Below, in pieces: positions 1 through 8,567 of a DNA stretch of 57,577 nt (the stretch's first letter is position 1; each line of letters opens with the position of its first letter). The notes under the pieces are model-generated. The model was not told where the DNA came from, made no database searches, and was given only the letters and a program-made list of their open reading frames with translations. Location: positions 1-57,577 of the forward strand of contig DAIBJA010000025.1 of the NCBI GenBank assembly GCA_027420455.1, read 5' to 3'. Origin of the DNA: Clostridia bacterium (GTDB taxonomy: Bacteria; Bacillota; Sulfobacillia; JAJZYS01; JAJYTV01). Made by a program: the position numbers and the translations under genes.

Positions 1-809
1 ACGATCTGCGGTCCGCAGCCCGGGATCAGCCCGACGGCGGCCGCGAGCAGGACGTCGATCAGGACGTTTCCTTGCAGCATCTGGACGAGGATGCCGCCCG
101 ACAGCGCGTTGCCCAGTTGGAAGAGGACGTCGGCCGCCACCACCCAGATGATGATCTCCGCGGCGTCGCGCACGGACGACTGGAGCGCCTGCCATAGCGG
201 CGTGGAGGGCACCGGTGCCGGCGGCAGCCTTAGCATGACGACGCCGAGCAGGACCAGCACAACGCCAACGCCTCCGGCCAGGGCGACTGCGTGAGGCAGC
301 AGCATGGCGCCCAGGAGACCGACCACCAACAGGGCCGGCCACAGCACCACCGCCCACATCGGCAGGCGGTTCGGCACCGGGCAACTGAAGTTTGCGTCGT
401 CCAACCGCAGGAACTTCGCGGCTACGCTCGATTGCACCAGGTAGCCGAACGCTGCTCCCACCGCCGCAACGATCAGGGTAAGTCCCAGCGTATCGAGAGG
501 TTTGGCGCTCCAAAGCACGAACGCCGCGTCGCCCAGTGTGGCGACATGCGCAGCGTAGAGTGTCCCGGCCGTCACCGCCCCCAGGCCATACAGGCGTGTC
601 ATGGTGATGCTGCCGGCACAGCCTGGAACAGCCGACGCCAGGGCTCCCAGCGCGGGCTGAAGGCCCCGTGTCTTTGCGAAGAGTCGTTCGAAGTTTAGAT
701 ACCCTGCGGCTTCTATATACGCTACAGCAAAGAGCAGTACGGCAACCGGTAGCGCGACGCTAATTAGAGCATCCTTCGATGTCACAAGAGTTAACTGGAC
801 CAAATGCAC
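1..809 (-). CDS. Putative 10-TM metal exporter / putative manganese transporter (ArsP_2-like), 3' end beyond window
   Basis: Minus-strand open frame from GTG at 809 to the window edge, absent from the ORF track because it has no stop. Translation VHLVQLTLVTSKDALISVALPVAVLLFAVAYIEAAGYLNFERLF...PGCAGSITMTRLYG...PGCGPQIV; hydrophobic with duplicated PGC[AG]xxx motifs. Confidence 0.7.
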   Translation of the reverse strand, partial: MHLVQLTLVTSKDALISVALPVAVLLFAVAYIEAAGYLNFERLFAKTRGLQPALGALASAVPGCAGSITMTRLYGLGAVTAGTLYAAHVATLGDAAFVLWSAKPLDTLGLTLIVAAVGAAFGYLVQSSVAAKFLRLDDANFSCPVPNRLPMWAVVLWPALLVVGLLGAMLLPHAVALAGGVGVVLVLLGVVMLRLPPAPVPSTPLWQALQSSVRDAAEIIIWVVAADVLFQLGNALSGGILVQMLQGNVLIDVLLAAAVGLIPGCGPQI

Positions 810-898
810 TCTGTCCCCACCCCGAGATACAAGTTCGTCACGCCTAGATAGATATGACGGACACCCTTGCATTGCTACGGTAGTGCGGGACAGTGTAC

Positions 899-912
899 TT
901 AGGACAGACTAA
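899..912. promoter_or_regulatory. Candidate DtxR-family-like operator, palindrome 1 (TTAGGACAGACTAA)
   Basis: TTAG/CTAA arms, same geometry as the palindrome at 955-968; lies upstream of the metal-exporter gene. Confidence 0.35.
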
Positions 913-918
913 AAGTTA

Positions 919-950
919 AGCGGCGCACACCATTTTTGTTTGCGCCGCTT
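919..950. terminator. Terminator hairpin AGCGGCGCA...TGCGCCGCT
   Basis: Perfect 9-bp stem downstream of purA (minus strand), T-rich flanks. Confidence 0.65.
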
Positions 951-954
951 TCGT

Positions 955-968
955 TTAGGCTATCCTAA
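955..968. promoter_or_regulatory. Candidate DtxR-family-like operator, palindrome 2 (TTAGGCTATCCTAA)
   Basis: 13/14 match to the TTAGGCTAACCTAA half of the DtxR/IdeR consensus. Confidence 0.4.
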
Positions 969-978
969 CTCAGAATTA

Positions 979-2259
979 CTAGAACAGTTCCTCGACGTAA
1001 ATCGTCTCACCCTGGTCGCGACCCACCGATATCACGGCAGCCTTCGCGTGGGTGATCTGCTCGATGCGCTGAACGTAGCGTTCGAGGCTGTGCGGAATCT
1101 CGTTGCGGTGCGCTGGCGTACCAAGTTCGCCCCAACCGTCGAGTTCCTCGTAGATCGGCTTGCATCTGGCGAAGTCCCTGAGGGTCGCAGGCGGATCCTC
1201 GATCCGCCGACCATCCAGGTCGTACGCGACGGCGATCTTGATCTTGTCGAAGCCGGCCAGGACGTCCACCGAATTGATGGCCAGGTGCGTCAGCCCGTTG
1301 ATCCTCGCCGCATAGCCCAGGAGGACGCCGTCGACCCAACCGATGCGCCGTGGGCGGCCGGTGGTCGTGCCATACTCCTTGCCCCGCTCGCGGATCGCGT
1401 CGCCCTGCTCGTTCAAAAGCTCCGTCGGGAAGGGCCCGTCGCCCACCCGGGAGGTGTACGCCTTGAGCACACCGAGCACCTTGTCGATCTTGGTCGGTCC
1501 GACTCCGGATCCGATCGTCACGCCACCCGCGACCGGGTGCGACGAGGTCACGTAGGGATAGGTGCCGTGGTCCACGTCGAGGAGCGAGCCCTGAGCCCCT
1601 TCGAAGACCACGCGCTCGCCCGCGTCGATCGCCTCGTTGACCAGGCGCGCGGTGTCGGCGACGTACGGCCGCAGGCGCTCGGCGTATCCGAGGTACTCCT
1701 CGTAGACGGCGGCCGCGGACAGGGGTTCCTGGCCGTAGACCTTCTGCAGGAGGTCGTTCTTGAGAGCGACATTCTCCTCGATCATCTCGCGCAGGCCCTC
1801 GGGATCGAGGAGGTCCGCGACGCGGATGCCGAGGCGAGCGTTCTTGTCCATGTAAGCTGGCCCGATGCCGCGGCGCGTCGTGCCGATGCGCCGAAGTCCG
1901 CGCCGATCCTCGTCGAGGCCGTCTAGCATCCTGTGGTACGGCATGATGAGGTGCGCACGGTCGGAGAGGATGAGACGGCTGGTGTCCACGCCTTCGGATC
2001 GCAGGTAGTCGATCTCCTGCAACAGGACCTCGGGGTCCACGACGACGCCGTTGCCGATGACGCTTGTGCATTCGGGATATAGGACGCCGGACGGAACGAT
2101 GTGCACGCGGAAGACCTTGCCGCCTACGACGACCGTGTGCCCCGCGTTGTTGCCGCCCTGCGTGCGAACCACCATGTGTGCCTGACGGGCTAGGTAGTGG
2201 CTGACCTTTCCCTTGCCTTCGTCGCCGAACTGGGCGCCGACCACCGCGATGGCTGGCAC
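979..2259 (-). CDS. purA: Adenylosuccinate synthetase
   Basis: VPAIAVVGAQFGDEGKGK, GNNAGHTVVV, TTGRPRRIGW. GTG start at 2259 fits the family N-terminus better than the longer ORF. Confidence 0.97.
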   Translation of the reverse strand: MPAIAVVGAQFGDEGKGKVSHYLARQAHMVVRTQGGNNAGHTVVVGGKVFRVHIVPSGVLYPECTSVIGNGVVVDPEVLLQEIDYLRSEGVDTSRLILSDRAHLIMPYHRMLDGLDEDRRGLRRIGTTRRGIGPAYMDKNARLGIRVADLLDPEGLREMIEENVALKNDLLQKVYGQEPLSAAAVYEEYLGYAERLRPYVADTARLVNEAIDAGERVVFEGAQGSLLDVDHGTYPYVTSSHPVAGGVTIGSGVGPTKIDKVLGVLKAYTSRVGDGPFPTELLNEQGDAIRERGKEYGTTTGRPRRIGWVDGVLLGYAARINGLTHLAINSVDVLAGFDKIKIAVAYDLDGRRIEDPPATLRDFARCKPIYEELDGWGELGTPAHRNEIPHSLERYVQRIEQITHAKAAVISVGRDQGETIYVEELF

Positions 2260-2367
2260 TCTACCGCCTCCTCGAGTCGGCCTAACGGGCCGCCGCAAGG
2301 ATAGCAGAGCCCCTTGACCGGTGTCAAAGGGCTCTTGGCATGGGCGACGGGAGTCCGGGAGCGCCTC

Positions 2368-3717
2368 TCAGCGCGGCTCTTCCACCTCGCGCAGATCGAA
2401 GCGTCCGTATTCCTTCTGGAAGTGGAGGTACACCTTCCCGACCGGACCGTTGCGCTGCTTCGCGATGTTGATCTGGGCGATGTTCTGCTGCTCGGGCGGC
2501 AGTTCCTGGTTGTAATAGTCGTCGCGGTAGATGAACGCCACCACGTCCGCGTCCTGTTCGATCGCCCCGGACTCCCTCAGGTCGGACAGCATGGGCTGCT
2601 TGTCCTGCCTGGACTCGACAGCGCGCGAGAGCTGCGAGAGAGCCACGACCGGCACGCTGAGCTCACGCGCCAGGGCCTTCAGAGACCTCGAGATCGCGGA
2701 GATCTCCTGCTGGCGGTTCTCCGTGCGGTTTCGTGCCTCCATCAGCTGCAGATAGTCGATCAGGATGAGACCGATGTGGTGCTCCGCCTTGAGACGCCTC
2801 GCCCTGGCGCGAAGGTCGAGGGCGGTGAGCGACGGCGTGTCGTCGATGAAGATCGGCGCACTCGAAAGCCGGTCGACGGCCAGGGCGAAGTTCTTCCACT
2901 CGTCGTCGCTCATGCGTCCAGTGCGCAGGTTGTTCTGGTTGATGAAACCCTCCGAGCAGACGAGGCGCAGGGCCAGCTGTTCGCGCGACATCTCGAGCGA
3001 GAAGACCGCGACCGGCACCCCTTCGACCGCCGCGTTGCGGGCGAGGTTCAACGCAAACGCCGTCTTGCCCATCGACGGGCGTGCCGCGACGATGATCAGA
3101 TCGGCCGGCTGCAGACCCGCCGTCAGCTCGTCGAGGCGAGGAAAACCTGTCCGCACGCCCGTGACCCCGCCGCCCTCGCGGTAAATCGAATTCATCTTGC
3201 CGATCGTCTCGAGCAGCACGTCCTTGAGCGGCGCGTAGCTGCGGGTGCTGCGGCTCTGGGCGATCTGGAAGATCTTCGCCTCGGCCTCGTCCAGAAGCTC
3301 GTCCGCCGGCAACTGCGGGTCAAAGCCGCGCGCGACGATTTCGGTGCCGGCGCGGATCACCTGGCGGGCCAGGGAACGGTCGCGCACCATCTGCGCGTAG
3401 CGCTCGACGTGCGCCGCCGTCGCCACGCCGGCGGCCAGGGACGTGAGATAGGCGATGCCACCAGCGGCCTCGAGCCTGCCGGTCTTGCGCAGTTCCTCGG
3501 AGAGGGTCACGAGGTCGATCGGCTCGCTGCGCTCGAAGAGCGTCAGCATGGACTCGTAGATGGCGCGGTTGGCTTCGCGGTAGAAGTCCTCCGGCTGCAG
3601 GATGGTGAGCGCCTGCGGAATGGCCTCCGTCTCGATCAGCATCGAGCCGAGCACTCCGCGCTCGGCCTCGATGCTCTGGGGTGGTGTGCGGCCTACGGCG
3701 GCCTCAGGCGTTGCCAC
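2368..3717 (-). CDS. dnaB: Replicative DNA helicase DnaB
   Basis: PPQSIEAERGVLGSML N-terminus; GVRTGFPRLDELTAGLQPADLIIVAARPSMGKTAFALN Walker A; LILIDYLQLM. Confidence 0.97.
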   Translation of the reverse strand: MATPEAAVGRTPPQSIEAERGVLGSMLIETEAIPQALTILQPEDFYREANRAIYESMLTLFERSEPIDLVTLSEELRKTGRLEAAGGIAYLTSLAAGVATAAHVERYAQMVRDRSLARQVIRAGTEIVARGFDPQLPADELLDEAEAKIFQIAQSRSTRSYAPLKDVLLETIGKMNSIYREGGGVTGVRTGFPRLDELTAGLQPADLIIVAARPSMGKTAFALNLARNAAVEGVPVAVFSLEMSREQLALRLVCSEGFINQNNLRTGRMSDDEWKNFALAVDRLSSAPIFIDDTPSLTALDLRARARRLKAEHHIGLILIDYLQLMEARNRTENRQQEISAISRSLKALARELSVPVVALSQLSRAVESRQDKQPMLSDLRESGAIEQDADVVAFIYRDDYYNQELPPEQQNIAQINIAKQRNGPVGKVYLHFQKEYGRFDLREVEEPR

Positions 3718-3720
3718 GGC

Positions 3721-4164
3721 CTAGGCTCGGACGACGGTGATGCGCAGGCGCGCCGTCACCTTGGCGTGCGGGCGCACCTCGACGACATATTCCCCAAGCT
3801 GGCGGATGGGCGCCGCGATCTCGATGCGGCGCTTGTCGACCTCGACGCCCTGCTGCGCGAGGGCCGACGCGATGTCCTGCGCCGTCACCGAGCCGAACGG
3901 CTTGCCGTTCTCCCCCACCTTGAGCTTCAGCTCGATCGCCATCGCGGAGATGCGCTCACCGAGTGCCTGCGCTTCCTGGAGTAGCCTGTCCTGGCGCCCT
4001 TGCGCCTTGCGCTGCTCCACCTGCGCCTGCTTCATGCGCCCCTCGGACAGATCGTCGGCAAGGCCGCGCGGGAACAGGAAGTTGCGGGCGTAGCCGTCTG
4101 CGACTTTGACGATCTCCCCGCGCTTGCCAAGATTCTTAACGTCTTCGCGCAAGATCACCTGCAT
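3721..4164 (-). CDS. rplI: 50S ribosomal protein L9
   Basis: MQVILREDVKNLGKRGEIVKVADGYARNFLFPRGLA. Confidence 0.96.
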   Translation of the reverse strand: MQVILREDVKNLGKRGEIVKVADGYARNFLFPRGLADDLSEGRMKQAQVEQRKAQGRQDRLLQEAQALGERISAMAIELKLKVGENGKPFGSVTAQDIASALAQQGVEVDKRRIEIAAPIRQLGEYVVEVRPHAKVTARLRITVVRA

Positions 4165-4201
4165 GCTGTCCGGCCGCGCGAGCGCGGCCACACCTCCCGC
4201 C

Positions 4202-5110
4202 TTAGCTAGTTGTGGAACCGCGAATCCGACGTAGGTCGATGAAGACGTCGAGAATGCCGATCCAGATCAGGAGCTCCGCGAAGGCCGGCGTCAGGAGCAG
4301 GATTCCGAGTACGACGACCCGGATCACCGGCGGGATGCCGAGGCGCGCGAGCCAGAAGCTCAGGATGGCGAGCCCGATGACCAGGAGCGGAACTTCGCTC
4401 CACAGGACCGCAAATCCGATCCAGCGCTGCACGTCCGTCGAGAGCCCGAGCAGCCCCGAGCCAAGCTGCGCCGCGAAAAGTGCGAGGTAGATCGGCGGTA
4501 GCCATTCCGGCGCCGTCCACCTGAGGAATGGCCGGACCTCTGGAAGGCCGCGGCGACGCGCCAGCAGGGTCCAACGGGTGAAGTAGAAGCCCTCGAACAG
4601 CATGAAACCGCCATAGAGCGGCGCGACGGCCGGCAACATCGCCCCCACCTGCGCCGTGATGCTGCGCACCTCGCGCGCTGGCAGGCCGAACATCTGCCCG
4701 AGGGCATGTGCCTGCTGCGCGCTGATCTGCAGTTGCTGCCCTCCGAAGAGGGTTGGGAGCATGAAGTAGCAGGCGACTGCGGCCGTGGCGAGCAGGAAGG
4801 CCGGACCCACCTGCCTCAAAAGTGGCGCCGCTCGCCGCATCTCGGCTCCCAGGACCGCCGCCGCGAGGAAGAGTAGTGCGGCCGGTACACTCACGGCCCC
4901 GCCCAGCAGCAGGACGACCAACAGTCCGACCGCCGCCGCGATCAGCGACTCCAGCACCCCGTCCTCGAACGCGACGACGGCTATGGGCAGCAGCGCCGCT
5001 CCGCCCAGGAGCACCGGAAGGAGGACAAAGTAGCCGAGACCCGCGAGCGCGCCCCAGCCAAACCAGGCCGCGACTCGGCGCCATGCGGCCTGCCGCTCAG
5101 GTGTTGCCAT
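4202..5110 (-). CDS. YybS-like DUF2232 membrane protein
   Basis: Polytopic membrane protein directly upstream of rplI; position and hydropathy match YybS. Start at M 5110 inferred. Confidence 0.7.
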   Translation of the reverse strand: MATPERQAAWRRVAAWFGWGALAGLGYFVLLPVLLGGAALLPIAVVAFEDGVLESLIAAAVGLLVVLLLGGAVSVPAALLFLAAAVLGAEMRRAAPLLRQVGPAFLLATAAVACYFMLPTLFGGQQLQISAQQAHALGQMFGLPAREVRSITAQVGAMLPAVAPLYGGFMLFEGFYFTRWTLLARRRGLPEVRPFLRWTAPEWLPPIYLALFAAQLGSGLLGLSTDVQRWIGFAVLWSEVPLLVIGLAILSFWLARLGIPPVIRVVVLGILLLTPAFAELLIWIGILDVFIDLRRIRGSTTS

Positions 5111-5450
5111 GTGTTTCGAAGTGTTGCTCCAACGCGCTGAGGTCCCCGTACGCCCGTTCCACCTCGTGGCCGGACAGAGCGAGTTCGCGCGCCCGCATGG
5201 CCACCCGCGCCTCGATCTGCGCAAATGGCACCCCCAGCCTGCGCCCGAGGACATAGGTTGTGAGCACGATCGACGCGAGGGCGTCGGTCATCGCGTCCTG
5301 CGAGCTTAGCGCCACCGCCTTGAACAGCGCGGCCACACCGCCCACGAGCTCCGCTTTGAGCCAATCCATGATCTTCAGATGCCGGGCGAGCGTTTGGCTC
5401 TGGCCGAACGGCGGCACGTACGTCATCCTCTCTGCGGCCTTCTTCGTCAC
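5097..5450 (-). CDS. MazG-like family protein
   Basis: LKIMDWLKAELVGGVAALFKAVALSSQDAMTDALASIVLTTYVLGRRLG resembles the Bacillota MazG-like family. Confidence 0.6.
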   Translation of the reverse strand: MTKKAAERMTYVPPFGQSQTLARHLKIMDWLKAELVGGVAALFKAVALSSQDAMTDALASIVLTTYVLGRRLGVPFAQIEARVAMRARELALSGHEVERAYGDLSALEQHFETHGNT

Positions 5451-5490
5451 GTCGGGTTGGCCATCCTCCCGCTACGAAGGCCGTAGTGCT

Positions 5491-5520
5491 GGAAGGGAGG
5501 CGCCGTGGCGCCTCCCTTCC
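5491..5520. terminator. Perfect 14-bp inverted repeat GGAAGGGAGGCGCC-GT-GGCGCCTCCCTTCC
   Basis: Directly downstream of rpsR; no U-tract. Confidence 0.5.
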
Positions 5521-5525
5521 GGATG

Positions 5526-5756
5526 TCAGTCGATGGTGAACGGCAGGAGCGCGAGGTTGCGTGCCCGCTTGATCGCCACGGTCAACTGGCGCTGGTGATG
5601 CGCGCAGTTGCCGCTGATGCGTCGCGGCAGGATCTTGCCACGCTCCGTAATGTATCGCCTGAGCTTCTGGGCCTCGCGGTAATCCACCTCGACAACCTTG
5701 TCGACGCAGAAGCTGCAGACGCGCCGCTTCGAGCGGCGTCCGCGCTCTCGGCGCAT
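5526..5756 (-). CDS. rpsR: 30S ribosomal protein S18
   Basis: [49 protein letters not shown]. Confidence 0.97.
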   Translation of the reverse strand: MRRERGRRSKRRVCSFCVDKVVEVDYREAQKLRRYITERGKILPRRISGNCAHHQRQLTVAIKRARNLALLPFTID

Positions 5757-5774
5757 CGCGTCATCTCCTTTTGA

Positions 5775-6191
5775 TCAGAACGGAACCGGTTCGTCGTCCT
5801 CACCGAAGTCCTCGGGCTCGGCGCTGTAGGGGTCGCCCTCCACCTCGCCACCACCCGGACCACCGGAGGTGCCTGGACGGTCGAGGAACCGCACATCGTC
5901 CGCGACGACCTCGTAGACCCGCCGCCGCTGGCCATCTTGGCCATCGAAGGATCGGACCTCGAGGCGTCCTTCCACCGCGATCAGACGCCCCTTCTTGAGG
6001 TGCGCCGCGCAGGTCTCGGCCAGCTTGCGCCAGGCCCGCAGATCGATGAAGTCGGTCTCGCGCTCGCCCTGCTGATTGGCGAACGGCCGCTGCACCGCGA
6101 TCGACATCCGCACGGATGCGATTCCGCTCGGGGTGTAGCGCATTTCCGGGTCGCGCACAAGCCGGCCGATCAGGATCACGCGGTTCAGCAT
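5775..6191 (-). CDS. ssb: Single-stranded DNA-binding protein
   Basis: MLNRVILIGRLVRDPEMRYTPSGIASVRMSIAVQRPF; acidic tail EDFGEDDEPVPF. Confidence 0.96.
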   Translation of the reverse strand: MLNRVILIGRLVRDPEMRYTPSGIASVRMSIAVQRPFANQQGERETDFIDLRAWRKLAETCAAHLKKGRLIAVEGRLEVRSFDGQDGQRRRVYEVVADDVRFLDRPGTSGGPGGGEVEGDPYSAEPEDFGEDDEPVPF

Positions 6192-6206
6192 CGGCCGCCC
6201 TCCTTT

Positions 6207-6791
6207 CTACTCCTCGGCAGGTTCCTGGGCTGCTTCGGGCTCCGCAGGAGCCGGCGCAGCCACGGTGCTCTCCGTCGCAGGCTCGATGCTCTCCGACGTA
6301 GGCTCGGTGCTCTCCGGCGTAGGCTCGGTGGTCTCCGTCGCAGGCTCGGCTTCCTGGGCCTGCGCGGCCTGTGCAGCCTGGATCTCGCTGCGGCGAACCG
6401 GCAGGCCGGGGCTCTGCCTCTCTCCGGCGGGAACAGGGCCGCTGCGGACGCCGTCGGTCCGCGGTCCAGCCTCAGGCATCGGGGTAGGCTTGGGCGGATT
6501 CGGACGCGGCCGAATGACGACGAGGTGCCGAAGCACGTTCTCGTCGATGCGCAGAAGCCGGTCCAGTTCGGCGTTCGCCGTGGACTCGGCCGTGAAGGGC
6601 ACGAAGACGTAGATCCCTTCCTGCTGATCGTTGATCTCATAGGCCAGCCTGCGCTTGCCCCATACGTTCGGCTCCTCTACGGCGCCGCCGTGACGTTCAA
6701 TCACCTGACGGTAGCGCGTCAGCACCGCCGCCTGACGCTCTTCGTCCAGCTCGGGGCGCAGGACGAGCGCCATTTCGTACTCCTTGGCCAT
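6207..6791 (-). CDS. rpsF: 30S ribosomal protein S6 with long Pro/Glu/Thr/Ser-rich C-terminal extension
   Basis: MAKEYEMALVLRPELDEERQAAVLTRYRQVIERHGG...WGKRRLAYEINDQQEGIYVFV; rpsF-ssb-rpsR order. Confidence 0.95.
   Translation of the reverse strand: MAKEYEMALVLRPELDEERQAAVLTRYRQVIERHGGAVEEPNVWGKRRLAYEINDQQEGIYVFVPFTAESTANAELDRLLRIDENVLRHLVVIRPRPNPPKPTPMPEAGPRTDGVRSGPVPAGERQSPGLPVRRSEIQAAQAAQAQEAEPATETTEPTPESTEPTSESIEPATESTVAAPAPAEPEAAQEPAEE
6268..6351. repeat. Four tandem 21-bp repeats inside the rpsF 3' region
   Basis: CTCTCCGTCGCAGGCTCGATG / CTCTCCGACGTAGGCTCGGTG / CTCTCCGGCGTAGGCTCGGTG / GTCTCCGTCGCAGGCTCGGCT; encodes TETTEPT/PESTEPT/SESIEPA/TESTVAA. Confidence 0.9.
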
Positions 6792-6826
6792 AATCTCTCT
6801 TTTCACCTCCTCCCCTTGGACACGCC

Positions 6827-6864
6827 TTGCGCATGCGCAAAGCGAGGCTCCGGTGTTCCGGAGC
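6827..6864 (-). promoter_or_regulatory. Structured rpsF leader; possible S6:S18-type autoregulatory RNA
   Basis: 14-bp palindrome TTGCGCATGCGCAA (6827-6840) and hairpin GCTCCGG-(loop)-CCGGAGC (6847-6864) just upstream of rpsF. Confidence 0.3.
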
Positions 6865-6917
6865 GGGGAGCGCAAGAAGTATAGCAGACAGGCAGAAAGA
6901 CGGCAATGCCGCGCATT

Positions 6918-7133
6918 CTAGACCGTGGACCCGGGCCCTCGCGAGATGAAGGCCCGAATCCGCTGTTCAAGCTTGATTCGCGGCACGAAGACGTGCCGGC
7001 CGCACTTGGTGCAGCGGATGCCGATGTCGGCGCCGGTGCGGGTGATCTCCCAGGTATCGTTGCCGCATGGGTGAGGTTTGCGCGTGCGGACAACGTCGCC
7101 GACGCGCAACTCGAGCGGCGGTCGAGGGCTCAT
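6918..7133 (-). CDS. DUF951 domain protein
   Basis: LELRVGDVVRTRKPHPCGNDTWEITRTGADIGIRCTKCGRHVFVPR. Confidence 0.9.
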   Translation of the reverse strand: MSPRPPLELRVGDVVRTRKPHPCGNDTWEITRTGADIGIRCTKCGRHVFVPRIKLEQRIRAFISRGPGSTV

Positions 7134-7705
7134 GGCAGCTTCTCCAGGATCGGCGCGAAGTGCTGACCGAGATGCCAGAGCTGCGTCGCCCACGACGCGT
7201 CGACGATGTAGGGCGACAGGCTGCCGAGCATGCCCGAATGGGCGAGCGGCTCCAGGAGCAGCAGCAGGGCGGCCACCACGACAACGTTCTCGAGCGCCCC
7301 GAAAACGCCTCCGGCGAGTCGGTTCATCGGTCCGATGAGGGGCAGGTGATTGGGCAGGCGTCCGATCGTGCCAGCGACCACGCCGATCACGGCTTCCGCG
7401 GCGAACATGATCGCCAGGAAGGCGATGGCCCCCACCACGGCCGCGGCCGTCAGGTGCAGGACCGTACCACCGCCGAGAAGCGCGGTCCCGGCCGGAGCGA
7501 CACGGCCCAGTTCCATCTGGATCGCGTGCTGCAGGTGCCAGTGGCGGTCCATGAAGGTCGCGAGCTGCCCGTAGAAGACGCGCGCGACCACAATGGCCAG
7601 GATGAAGCCGGCAAGGCCCGCAGCCATCGCAAGCAGTCCACGTCCCCAGCCACGCAAGGCGCCCAGGGCAACATAGCAGAGCACCACGATGTCGAACGGC
7701 TGCAT
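7130..7705 (-). CDS. CvpA family membrane protein
   Basis: MQPFDIVVLCYVALGALRGWGRGLLAMAAGLAGFILAIVVARVF, typical CvpA N-terminus. Confidence 0.8.
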   Translation of the reverse strand: MQPFDIVVLCYVALGALRGWGRGLLAMAAGLAGFILAIVVARVFYGQLATFMDRHWHLQHAIQMELGRVAPAGTALLGGGTVLHLTAAAVVGAIAFLAIMFAAEAVIGVVAGTIGRLPNHLPLIGPMNRLAGGVFGALENVVVVAALLLLLEPLAHSGMLGSLSPYIVDASWATQLWHLGQHFAPILEKLP

Positions 7706-7709
7706 CGAG

Positions 7710-8030
7710 TCACCCCCTGCGCAGCGGTCGCCAAAGGTCTACGAAGGGCCAAGCGAGGGCCGGCAAGAGCGGCGAAGGCGCATGTCCGTGCCCGAAGGCG
7801 CGCACGGCGAGCAGCATGATCACGCCAAGGGCAAGAGCCGTGAGGAGATCGCCAAGGTAGACCCGCGAATGGTGGGGCGGCAGATTCCAGAGCTCACGGA
7901 CGGCACCTGCCGCAAGCGCGGCCGCGAGGAACGCGAGCAGGACCTGCACCGGGTAGCTCAAGGCGTGGCCGACCCAGAGGGCGAGCCACGCCGCGACGGC
8001 CGCCACCGCCAGGCGGCTCAACGCCATCAT
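7710..8030 (-). CDS. Hypothetical membrane protein
   Basis: Small hydrophobic ORF in a tight minus-strand gene string; no family recognised. Confidence 0.5.
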   Translation of the reverse strand: MMALSRLAVAAVAAWLALWVGHALSYPVQVLLAFLAAALAAGAVRELWNLPPHHSRVYLGDLLTALALGVIMLLAVRAFGHGHAPSPLLPALAWPFVDLWRPLRRG

Positions 8031-8536
8031 CGCCAGAAGGCCGCGATTTGCAGCAGGCCTACCGCGACCAGGAACACCGTCGTCGTCCCTCCCCTTCCCA
8101 TGCAGCCGGTCATTTCCTTGCGCACGCTTTCGCGCTCGGACTCCCGGAACGCCCGCTGGGCATCCTTCAGGTGCTGCACCATCGGCCTGATGCGGCCAAG
8201 CTTCTTCATCGCCGCGGCCATGTTGTGGTGCGCCGAGGAGTAGTTCGGGTCGTAGGTCAGCGCTTCCTCGTAGTAGCGCAAGGCCTCCTCCGGGTTGCCG
8301 CGCTCCAGGAAGACGTTGCCGAGATTCGTCAGGGCAGGCGCGAACTTCGAGTCCAGGTCAAGTGATTGCCGGAACAATTGTTCTGCATCGTCGAAGTGCC
8401 CCAGGAGGGCCTGCAGCACGCCAAGCTTGTTCGGGCCTCGCGGGTCCTGCGGCTGCAGCTCCATGAACTGGAGATAGAGCGCCCGCGCCTGCTCGACATT
8501 GCCGCGCCGCTCCTCGTTTTGCGCTTCCACGTACAA
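8027..8536 (-). CDS. TPR-repeat protein with C-terminal TM segment
   Basis: LYLQFMELQPQDPRGPNKLGVLQALLGHFDDAEQLFRQSLDLDSKFAPALTNLGNVFLERGNPEEALRYYEEALTYDPN. Confidence 0.85.
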   Translation of the reverse strand: MYVEAQNEERRGNVEQARALYLQFMELQPQDPRGPNKLGVLQALLGHFDDAEQLFRQSLDLDSKFAPALTNLGNVFLERGNPEEALRYYEEALTYDPNYSSAHHNMAAAMKKLGRIRPMVQHLKDAQRAFRESERESVRKEMTGCMGRGGTTTVFLVAVGLLQIAAFWR

Positions 8537-8567
8537 GCTTTCCGCTTCGTCCCGCGGCAGGGTGCCT

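Noticed and set aside
940-1926. 328-aa plus-strand ORF antisense to purA
   Set aside because: Shadow ORF typical of high-GC coding DNA; low-complexity Arg/Val-rich translation, while the minus frame is a clear PurA.
2314-3984. 556-aa plus-strand ORF antisense to dnaB/rplI
   Set aside because: Spans two real minus-strand genes; no recognisable domain.
6268-6351. Short tandem repeats considered as CRISPR
   Set aside because: 21-bp contiguous repeats without spacers, in frame inside rpsF.
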